Shown here: positions 57,589 to 64,000 of the stretch, piece by piece | Layout: every line of letters begins with the position of its first letter | Numbering within the stretch: the stretch's first letter is position 1 | From: VXYL01 sp965116935 | GTDB lineage: Bacteria; Pseudomonadota; Gammaproteobacteria; Pseudomonadales; Azotimanducaceae | Length of the DNA stretch: 64,000 bases | Assembly (NCBI GenBank): GCA_965116935.1 | Contig: OZ220737.1 | Span: 2,790,001 to 2,854,000 of the forward strand | Direction: 5' to 3' | Notes under the pieces: generated by a model | What the model was told of the DNA's origin: nothing | Databases searched by the model: none | Seen by the model: the letters and a program-made list of their open reading frames with translations, nothing else | Translations under genes and position numbers: made by a program

Positions 57589-59031
57589 TTAGCGAATCGT
57601 GATGAAGAGCCGGCTCTCACCCCGCTGCACACGCAGTGCCAGCAAGCCATCAAGTTCGGCGGTGACGGCGTCAAACTCCTCCACCGACCCCACCGCCTGG
57701 CGGTTCACCGACAGCACTACGTCGCCTTCCCGCAGCCCGGAACGCCAAGCGAGGGAGTTGCGCTCGATGCTGCCCACCTCGACGCCGTTGATTGTGCCGA
57801 AATGCTCGTGGTCACCGGTGAGATTGTTGAGTTCCACGCCCTCTAGCTTGGGCGAAGACGAGGCGCCGGCGATGGTTTGCCGCTCGGGTTCGCCGATGGT
57901 GGCCTTGATCCGGAGCTCTTCCTCGCCGTCGCGCAGAACGCCAAGGGTGACATCCTCGCCGGCGCGCATGAGGCCCACGCGATTGCGCAGTTCCGCCGAG
58001 GTCGCAAGGTCGTCGCCGTCGAGGGAGGTGATGATGTCGCCTTCCTGGATGCCAGCCTCCTGCGCGGCGCTGCGTTCGACGACCCGCGCCACCCAGGCGC
58101 CGGTGACGTCGTCCGCCAGATCTAGGGCTTCGCGCAGTTCCGGAGTCACGTCCTCGATCATCACGCCCAAGAGGCCCCGGCGCACTTCGCCGAATTCGAT
58201 GAGCTGGTCCACCACGCCGCGAACGATGTGAACAGGCACCGCGAAGCCGATGCCAACGTTGAACCCATCCCCGGCACCGCCCCCGGAAGGCGCGAATATG
58301 GCGGTGTTGATGCCGACCAGGCGTCCGTCGAGGTCCACCAGCGCGCCGCCGGAGTTGCCGGGGTTGATGGATGCATCCGTCTGGATGAAGTCCTCGTAGC
58401 CTTGCCGGATAAGCCCGGTGCGCCCTAGCGCGCTGACGATGCCGGCGGTGACGGTGTGCTCCAGCCGAAACGGATTGCCGATGGCGATGACGAAATCTCC
58501 CACCTCCAGCGACTCGGCTTCGGCCAGCGGCAACTGGATGAGTTCTTCCGCCTCGATGCTGAGCAGCGCCACGTCCGTACCCGGATCGCTGCCGACGAGT
58601 TCCGCATCGAACGAGCGGCCGTCCTTCAGGCTCACCCGGATTCGGTCGGAGTTGCGCACCAGATGCTGATTGGTGACCACCAACCCTTCGCTGGCATCGA
58701 TGATGACGCCGGAGCCGACGTTCTGTGCCCGCCGCGTCATCTGCTGCGGAGCGTCTTCCGGGATGCCGAAAAAGCGCCGAAAGCGCGGGTCGTTGAACCA
58801 GGGGTTGCGCACCTCCCGCGAACTCTCGACGGAGATGTTGACCACCGCCGGCGCCACGTCGCGCAATACCGGCGCAAACGTGACTTTGCCGTCATGGCCC
58901 AGCACCGGCAGCGCCAGCAGCGAGGCGGCGAGTGCCCAAAGGGCGAGCAGTTCGCGTGAGCGAACTGCCGACGCGCTCGTAGAACGCGCGAGCGCCCGCC
59001 TCGGCTCGAGGATTCTCTGAAGACCGTTCAT
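57589..59031 (-). CDS. DegP/DegQ-type periplasmic serine protease
   Basis: A 480-residue HtrA-family protease for envelope quality control. The signal region is LLALWALAASLLALPVLG. Catalytic triad: His123 (VVTNQHLV), Asp153 (DPGTDVALL), Ser227 (NPGNSGGAL). Two PDZ domains follow (LLGVMIEDVTPELREALDL... and LEGVELNNL...LREGDVVLSVN). ATG 59031 follows GGGAG. Residues of about 13-29, just before the hydrophobic core of the signal peptide, are encoded by a family F repeat sequence (58943-58997). Confidence 0.94.
   Translation of the reverse strand: MNGLQRILEPRRALARSTSASAVRSRELLALWALAASLLALPVLGHDGKVTFAPVLRDVAPAVVNISVESSREVRNPWFNDPRFRRFFGIPEDAPQQMTRRAQNVGSGVIIDASEGLVVTNQHLVRNSDRIRVSLKDGRSFDAELVGSDPGTDVALLSIEAEELIQLPLAEAESLEVGDFVIAIGNPFRLEHTVTAGIVSALGRTGLIRQGYEDFIQTDASINPGNSGGALVDLDGRLVGINTAIFAPSGGGAGDGFNVGIGFAVPVHIVRGVVDQLIEFGEVRRGLLGVMIEDVTPELREALDLADDVTGAWVARVVERSAAQEAGIQEGDIITSLDGDDLATSAELRNRVGLMRAGEDVTLGVLRDGEEELRIKATIGEPERQTIAGASSSPKLEGVELNNLTGDHEHFGTINGVEVGSIERNSLAWRSGLREGDVVLSVNRQAVGSVEEFDAVTAELDGLLALRVQRGESRLFITIR
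58943..58997. repeat. Family F repeat embedded in coding sequence
   Basis: GCAGTTCGCGTGAGCGAACTGC followed by ACGCGCTCG and GCGCGAGCG, matching the modules at 44117 and 44954. It is read in frame as the n-region of the DegP-like signal peptide. Confidence 0.75.
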
Positions 59032-59210
59032 GCATCTCCCTCTTGCGTGCGCGAATTCTGACGCAACGGACTCTCTGTGCAACGATGCACCACCATGCCG
59101 AAACGTCACGGTCGCCGCGCACTTTCCTGACAGTCGAACGTGGGGGCCATCGCGCCCGATTTCAACCGGATGCGAGGGTGCCGGAGCCAAGGCCGCCCGG
59201 TAACGCTGCT

Positions 59211-60086
59211 ATGCTCGACGGCGTGAACCGCCAGCCTGTCCCCTACATGGAGCGTTCGCGCCTCTACTACGAGGCGCAGGGCTTCACGCGCGCCTACACC
59301 TGGGCGCAGTTTGACGACGCGCCGTTCTCTCCCATGCCGAAGCCCTTGGCGGAGTCGAAGCTGGTTCTGATCACGACGGCGGCGCTGTATGACCGGGAGG
59401 CATCGGACCCGCGCTACGTAGCCTCCGCACCGCTCGTGCCGCCGCCAGAACGCCTGTACGCGAACGACCTCTCGTGGGACAAGGACGCGACCGACATGGA
59501 GGATCGCGGCAGCTACTTCCCGGTGGCCCCGCTCTTGGCCGCCCGCGAGGATGGCCGCGTCGGTGGCTTGGCCGAGCGCTTCCACTGCGTCCCGACGGAC
59601 TACAGCAAGCGTCGCACGCGCGAGGCGGATGCCCCGGAAGTTCTCAAGCGCTGTCGCGAAGACGCCGCCGACGTCGCGTTGCTGGTGCCGCTCTGACCCG
59701 TGTGCCACCAGACCGTGAGTCTGGTCGCGCGGCATCTTGAAGCGAACGGCATCCCCACCGTGGTTCTCGGCTCCGCCCTCGACATCGTCGAACACTGCGG
59801 CGTCGCCCGCTTCGCCTTCGTGGACTTCCCCTTGGGCAACCCTTGCGGCAAGCCCGGCGACGTGGCCATGCAGGCAAGCATCGTCGACTCCGCGCTTGCA
59901 CTCTTCGACTCCGCCCAAGAGCCCCGAACCACCGTTCCCCTGCCGTGGCGATGGCACCACGACGAATGGCGCGAACGCTACATGCAGGTGTCGCCAGAGA
60001 ACCTCGCTGAACTCCGCCGCAAAGGCGACGAGCGCCGCGCCGAACGGCAGGCCCTGCGAGACGCGGGCCGCGTGCGGCAAGAGTAA
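59211..60086 (+). CDS. GrdB-family selenoprotein (glycine/sarcosine/betaine reductase B-like) with in-frame UGA
   Basis: A 291-residue product if UGA 59694-59696 is read as selenocysteine (residue 162). The frame is identical on both sides: before the UGA it ends DVALLVPL, and after it PVCHQTVSLVARHLEANG, then SALDIVEHCGVARFAFVDFPLGNPCGKP. This is the conserved active-site region of the GrdB/proline-reductase B family, where Sec sits before PVCHQ, giving a UxxC redox pair. A SECIS-like hairpin follows 10 nt later. N-terminal blocks VPYMERSRLYYEAQGF and FHCVPTDYSKRRTRE fit the family. ATG 59211 is the likely start. Substrate unknown; classical Grd partners are absent here. Confidence 0.88.
59707..59725 (+). 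promoter_or_regulatory. SECIS-like hairpin after UGA
   Basis: Stem ACCAGAC / GTCTGGT (7 perfect pairs) with loop CGTGA. It starts 10 nt after the UGA, the distance at which bacterial SelB-binding hairpins such as fdhF's are placed. Confidence 0.7.
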
Positions 60087-60196
60087 ACGGCTCTGTGTGA
60101 AGGGCCCTTGAGACTGGAGAGTTACCGAGGATTTTCGGTTGACATCCCCACCGCTTTCCGCCACGTTGAGAGGTTGAATTGAGGGAAGGGGAATCC

Positions 60197-61117
60197 ATGA
60201 AGTTCGGGGTTCAGGTCAACTGCTATCGCACCACGTGGGACGACATTCAGCGTTCCATTGAAACCATGGAGGCGGGGCGCTGGAACAGCCTCTGGTTCGC
60301 CGACCACTTCTTGCCGCCGGGGCGCCGGAAGGACGAGCACCTCACGGCCTTCGAGGGCTACACCATCCTCGCCGTGGCCGCCGGCATGACCGAGAAACTC
60401 GAACTCGGCCACCTCGTCCTCGGCAACACCTACCGCAATCCCGCCCTCGTGGCGAAGATGGCCGCAACGCTCGACCAGGCCTCCAAGGGGCGTTTCGTGC
60501 TCGCCTTGGGCGCGGCCTGGTTCAAGCGCGAGCACGAGGCCTTCGGCTGGACCTTCCCATCTATGAAGGAGCGTCAAGACCGCTTCCAGGAAGCCTGCGA
60601 ACTGATCCGCATGATGTTCACCGCCGATGCGCCGGTGGACTACAACGGCAAGTACTACCAGCTCGACCAGGCCCCGCTTTCCCCCGGCTGCTACCAGAAG
60701 CCGCACACGCCCATCATGGTGGGCGGCACCGGCGAGCGCCGCACCTTGCGCACCCTCGCCATGTTCGGCGACGTGTTCAACCTCGACGGCTGGGCCGGGC
60801 AGGGCATGTCGATGGAAATCTACCGCCACAAGATGAACGTGCTCGAGCAGCACTGCGCCGACGTCGGGCGCGATCCAGCGGCAATCAAGAAGACGCTCTT
60901 GATGCCGCTCCTCATCACCGACGACAAGGCCCGCATCGAGCGCTTTCAGCAACGTCTCGGCAAGGGCTCCATGGCGGGACCGAAGAACGAGGTGATCGAC
61001 CGCATCGGCGAGTTCGAGCGCGAGGGCGTGGCGGAGATCATGTTCGGCGGCATCGCCACCGGCGACGTCGCGAGCTACGAGCGCGTGGAACAGGAGATCG
61101 TGGCGGCGTTCGACTAG
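60197..61117 (+). CDS. LLM-class flavin-dependent oxidoreductase
   Basis: A 306-residue luciferase-like TIM-barrel oxidoreductase that binds FMN or F420. Blocks: MKFGVQVNCYRTTWDD, SLWFADHFLPPG, LGHLVLGNTYRNPALVAKMAATLDQ, RFVLALGAAWFKREHEAFG, HTPIMVGGTGERRTLRTLAMFGD. The start ATG 60197 follows AAGGGG. It lies 110 bp after the selenoprotein gene and 66 bp before the amidohydrolase gene, all on the same strand. Substrate not readable. Confidence 0.9.
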   Translation: MKFGVQVNCYRTTWDDIQRSIETMEAGRWNSLWFADHFLPPGRRKDEHLTAFEGYTILAVAAGMTEKLELGHLVLGNTYRNPALVAKMAATLDQASKGRFVLALGAAWFKREHEAFGWTFPSMKERQDRFQEACELIRMMFTADAPVDYNGKYYQLDQAPLSPGCYQKPHTPIMVGGTGERRTLRTLAMFGDVFNLDGWAGQGMSMEIYRHKMNVLEQHCADVGRDPAAIKKTLLMPLLITDDKARIERFQQRLGKGSMAGPKNEVIDRIGEFEREGVAEIMFGGIATGDVASYERVEQEIVAAFD

Positions 61118-61183
61118 AGCGGCGGCGCGCAGCAAAGGTCATTCAGGTTCCGCCCCGGGCGGGCCGACAGCATGGAGAGCCAC

Positions 61184-62824
61184 ATGGCACATGACATCGT
61201 GATCCGAGGCGGCGAGATCGTGGACGGCACCGGCGCCGAGGCCACGCCGGGCGATGTTGCCATCGACGACGGTCGCATCACCGCCGTCGGCAAGGTGGAC
61301 GCCAAGGGCCGGCAGGAAATCGACGCCGCCGGCAACCTCGTCTCCCCCGGCTTCGTCGATCTGCACACCCATCTCGACGCCCAGATCGGCTGGGATCCGC
61401 AGATGACGCCGGTGAGCTGGCACGGCGTCACCACGGCGCTGCTCGGCAACTGCGGCGTCACCTTCGCGCCCTGCAAGCCGCAGGATGTCGAACTGCTCGC
61501 GGCGATGATGGAAACCGTCGAGGACATCCCCAAGAACGCCATTCTCACGGGCCTGCCGTGGGATTGGGAAGGCTACGGCGGCTATCTCGACGCCATCGAG
61601 CGGCTGAATCCCGCCCTCAACGTGGCCGGCATGGTCGGCCACTGCGCGGTGCGCTTCTATGTCATGGGCGAGCGCGCCGTGGAGGAACAGGCGACCGCAG
61701 AAGAGCGCAAGATGATGGCCGACGTGGTGGCCGACTCCATCGACCGCGGCGCCGTGGGTTTCTCCACCAACCGCTACCCGCCGCACAAGCTGCCGGACGG
61801 CCGCTCGATTCCAGGCACCTTTGCAGATCCCGAGGAACTCGTGGAGATCGCCAGGGCGGTCGGCCCTCGCAACGGCCTCATGCAGGCGGTAGGGGCCAAC
61901 TTTGACGTGCTGAAGGCGATGGCGAGCACCAGTCGCGGGCGCATTCTGTTCAGCTACGGCACCGGCCCGCAGGAGGGCTCCGGCAGCGAACAGGCGAAGC
62001 ACCTCGCCCAGCTCGCCGAACACGGCGACTTCACCGCCATCACCCAGGTGCGCGGCTCCGGCTTCATGTTCGGGCTGCAATCGAACCTGCCGGTGCCCGG
62101 CGAGACATGGGACGACCTGCGGAAGATGGACTTGGCGGGCCGTCTGGCCGCCATCCGGGATGCCGACACGGCCGCGAAGCTGGTGGAAGAAGGCAAGGGG
62201 CAGAAAACCCGCTTCCCGCTCGCCCAGGTGTTCTATCTCGGCAACGGCGAGACGCCGGACTACGCGGCTGGCCCGGACATGAGCGTCGAAGCCCTGGCTT
62301 CCGCCGCCGGCGAGCACTGGGTGGAGACCTTCCTGCGGCTTTCCCGCGAGACCGACGGCAGGGCGCTTTTCAACCTGCGCATGTTCAACCAGAGCCTGAA
62401 GGAACTCGGCGACCTCTTCCGCAGCGACCACATCTTCCCGAGCCTCGGCGATGCCGGCGCGCACGTGTCGCAGATCATGGACGCCGGCTGGCCGAGCTTC
62501 GTGCTCTCGCACTGGATTCGCGACACGGGCCTTTACAGCATGGGCGAAGGCATCCGCCGCCTGACCTCCGGCCCCGCACGCGTGCTGGGCCTCAAAGACC
62601 GCGGCACCCTGGCCCCGGGAATGCGCGCCGACATCAACGTCTTCGACCCGGCCGAGGTGGCGGAACTGCAGCCGGAGCTCGTCCACGACTTCCCCGGCGG
62701 CGCCCCCCGCTACATCCAGCGCTCCAAGGGCTACAAGACGACGCTAGTCAACGGCGCCGTAACGCTGGTGGATGGCGAGCACACGGGTGCCCGGGCCGGC
62801 GAGGTGCTACGCCACGCGGGCTAG
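61184..62824 (+). CDS. N-acyl-D-amino-acid deacylase-like amidohydrolase
   Basis: A 546-residue metal-dependent amidohydrolase of the D-aminoacylase type. Metal site DLHTHLDAQIGWDP (HxH), the conserved Cys region LLGNCGVTFAPC, HCAVRFYVMG, and the C-terminal Asp region PSLGDAGAHVSQIMDAGW. The closing beta domain (RADINVFDPAEV) is typical. The family removes acyl groups from N-acyl-D-amino acids; the exact substrate is not readable. ATG 61184 has GGAGAG upstream; ATG 61172 is an alternative. Confidence 0.9.
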   Translation: MAHDIVIRGGEIVDGTGAEATPGDVAIDDGRITAVGKVDAKGRQEIDAAGNLVSPGFVDLHTHLDAQIGWDPQMTPVSWHGVTTALLGNCGVTFAPCKPQDVELLAAMMETVEDIPKNAILTGLPWDWEGYGGYLDAIERLNPALNVAGMVGHCAVRFYVMGERAVEEQATAEERKMMADVVADSIDRGAVGFSTNRYPPHKLPDGRSIPGTFADPEELVEIARAVGPRNGLMQAVGANFDVLKAMASTSRGRILFSYGTGPQEGSGSEQAKHLAQLAEHGDFTAITQVRGSGFMFGLQSNLPVPGETWDDLRKMDLAGRLAAIRDADTAAKLVEEGKGQKTRFPLAQVFYLGNGETPDYAAGPDMSVEALASAAGEHWVETFLRLSRETDGRALFNLRMFNQSLKELGDLFRSDHIFPSLGDAGAHVSQIMDAGWPSFVLSHWIRDTGLYSMGEGIRRLTSGPARVLGLKDRGTLAPGMRADINVFDPAEVAELQPELVHDFPGGAPRYIQRSKGYKTTLVNGAVTLVDGEHTGARAGEVLRHAG

Positions 62825-62879
62825 CAATGGAATAGGTAGGGCGTTGCTTAGCTCGCGGTGGTGTGCGTGAAGCGAGAAT

Positions 62880-63341
62880 TTAGGGGCGCCGGCGGCGCAG
62901 TAAGACATAGATTGCAAACGCTCGCTGATCCTTAGCTGCAACACGCGAGAAGCGCTCCAAAACTCGTGCGACGCGGTCGATGTCGTAGATGACGTCTGCC
63001 TTCCGGAATCGAACTTCGGGGTCGTAATCGGCCGTTTGGCGCTTGCGCTGCATTTCTACGAACATGTCACCGAAGTCCTGTATCGAGGCGGGGAACCTAC
63101 GCATATCCTGGTGTTCGCAGCGGGACTTGGTAGCGCCATGCTCCAAAGCCCGGTAAGTTTGTTGCCATGCGGTATTGCTTGGGCGTGGGCCCGCGAGTCG
63201 ATCGGCGCAGCATTTGGCCAAACAATGGAAGAGTGCGTAGTAGCTAGAGCTCACCGCGCGGCAGAGGTCCGTGCGGCGAGGTCGGCGGGTGTTCACGCTG
63301 GCCAAATCGCGGGCGATCTGCAGCAGGTCAGAGGGCTTCAA
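62880..63341 (-). CDS. HEPN-domain protein (putative toxin or nuclease)
   Basis: A 153-residue helical protein. RRTDLCRAVSSSYYALFHCLAKCCADRL matches the first helices of HEPN proteins (R..(S)SYYALFH). HEPN proteins are often RNases in toxin-antitoxin, abortive infection and CRISPR systems. The protein ends in a basic tail (LLRRRRP). It overlaps the upstream gene by 14 bp, so the two form one unit. The clear RxxxxH catalytic motif is not obvious, so activity is uncertain. Confidence 0.65.
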   Translation of the reverse strand: MKPSDLLQIARDLASVNTRRPRRTDLCRAVSSSYYALFHCLAKCCADRLAGPRPSNTAWQQTYRALEHGATKSRCEHQDMRRFPASIQDFGDMFVEMQRKRQTADYDPEVRFRKADVIYDIDRVARVLERFSRVAAKDQRAFAIYVLLRRRRP

Positions 63342-63624
63342 GCTCTGCCTTCTTCAAGTCCGACTTGGCGATGTACGAGATGACAGGAAAGGCCTCCACC
63401 GCCACCTCTGCGAGCTTTGGGCGCAAGTGCCGCACAATCGATGTCGATTTGCCTAGGTCGATGCTAGCAGGTTCATCGTAAACTGCCTTGACCCACAGGA
63501 ACTCATCCCCGTCCTGATCGATGTCCGGCCGTACCGCGATCTTGATGAATTTGACCTCTCCGTGATAATTCCGTACGCCGTGGTTGATCACTCGCCTAGC
63601 TGCATCAAGCACCTCTGCCTTCAT
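63328..63624 (-). CDS. Hypothetical partner of the HEPN protein
   Basis: A 98-residue acidic/mixed protein of unknown function: LDAARRVINHGVRNYHGEVKFI, PDIDQDGDEFLWVKAVYDEP, HLRPKLAEVAVEAFPVISYIAKSDL. The pattern (a small protein with a D.DGD.FLWV block before a HEPN gene) looks like a conserved two-gene cassette. It could be the antitoxin or a regulator. The start ATG 63624 has AAGGAGAA just upstream. Confidence 0.65.
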   Translation of the reverse strand: MKAEVLDAARRVINHGVRNYHGEVKFIKIAVRPDIDQDGDEFLWVKAVYDEPASIDLGKSTSIVRHLRPKLAEVAVEAFPVISYIAKSDLKKAELEAL

Positions 63625-63716
63625 GTTCGTTCTCCTTGCGGATCACTCCACGCTTCGAGTCTAGCACGCCAAGCTAGCCACAAGCTGCGGCCAACTATGG
63701 CGGAAGCCACCGCTCG

Positions 63717-64000
63717 TCAGCGTTCCTTTGGGGCGAACAAGCGCCGCAGCCAATCGTCGAGGCTGGTGAAGCGGCCGCCGCCCGTGAAGAACAGCGACAA
63801 CAGCATCACGAAGTACATGGCGGCGAACTCGATGCCGTTGTTGAGGATCGTGACGCTGCCGCGCCCCGTGAGCCAGCGATAGTCGCCGTGCTCGCGCAGG
63901 ATGGAGCGGATTTCGGCCTTGCGCTCGGCGGCTTCCATCACCCGGTCGTTGGCTAGCCAACTGCTTGCATCGGAGATGGCGAGCCAGCCGTTCTCCCAAT
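63717..64000 (-). CDS. DoxX-like membrane protein, 5' end beyond the window
   Basis: About 94 C-terminal residues; the frame is open to base 64000. They read NGWLAISDASSWLANDRVMEAAERKAEIRSILREHGDYRW, then RGSVTILNNGIEFAAMYFVMLLSLFFTGGGRFTSLDDWL. The final membrane segment and the FTGGGR-type turn suggest a DoxX/thiosulfate-quinone-oxidoreductase-like subunit. Only the tail is visible, so the assignment is tentative. Confidence 0.55.
   Translation of the reverse strand, partial: WENGWLAISDASSWLANDRVMEAAERKAEIRSILREHGDYRWLTGRGSVTILNNGIEFAAMYFVMLLSLFFTGGGRFTSLDDWLRRLFAPKER

Noticed and set aside
59697..60086. Separate 128-residue gene after the UGA
   Set aside because: It is in the same frame as the preceding ORF with only the TGA between, has no ribosome-binding site, and begins in the middle of a conserved family motif.

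Overview
The window is high-GC bacterial chromosome with no rRNA or tRNA gene that I could recognise. The gene set points to an uncultured, probably marine or host-associated gammaproteobacterium. Evidence includes an lptF / pepA-holC divergent pair, an AcnA-type aconitase, LepB, a MoxR/Bat operon, several TauD-like dioxygenases and many CaiB/BaiF CoA-transferases. The lineage is an inference from gene content only.

Layout. 1-2.5 kb: C-terminal part of a large autotransporter-like surface protein. 2.6-14 kb: housekeeping genes (FKBP isomerase, signal peptidase I, a NatAB-like ABC exporter, DUF1244, Uma2 nuclease, TerC, HAD phosphatase, aconitase, Hsp20). 14.8-20.9 kb: gamma-glutamyltranspeptidase, a DUF6338 membrane protein, prolyl oligopeptidase and a YcaQ-type DNA glycosylase. 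20.9-27.4 kb: a decayed mobile region with three fragments of one integrase-type transposase, a frameshifted ArdC-like antirestriction gene, a broken PIN-family toxin with its antitoxin, and two or three orphan genes. 27.6-32 kb: TPR protein, SPFH protein, zinc alcohol dehydrogenase and a CoA-transferase. 32-34.2 kb: a Fic remnant and a Septu-like ATPase/HNH defence pair with a frameshift in the nuclease. 34.3-46.8 kb: TauD dioxygenases, lptF, pepA-holC, three CoA-transferases, a second Uma2 nuclease, a voltage-gated-type K+ channel and a lipoprotein. 46.9-57.5 kb: one seven-gene MoxR-DUF58-Bat operon. 57.6-64 kb: a DegP-type protease, a UGA-containing selenoprotein of the GrdB family, an LLM flavin oxidoreductase, a D-aminoacylase-like amidohydrolase, a two-gene HEPN cassette and the tail of a DoxX-like protein.

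The most unusual feature is a set of intergenic repeats. They are built from perfect hairpins, have nearly constant length within a family (about 164 bp for one, 143-146 bp for another) and are delimited by CTAG. Neighbouring modules share the CTAG, so they form chains of three or more. Several supply the stop codon of the adjacent gene. Two copies have become coding sequence, in the N-terminus of a Bat-operon lipoprotein and in the signal-peptide region of the DegP-like protease. I see no transposase for them in the window.

The second strong signal is an in-frame UGA at 59694 in the GrdB-family gene. It is followed 10 nt later by a 7-bp stem with a 5-nt loop, placed as expected for a bacterial SECIS. 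This implies that the organism inserts selenocysteine.
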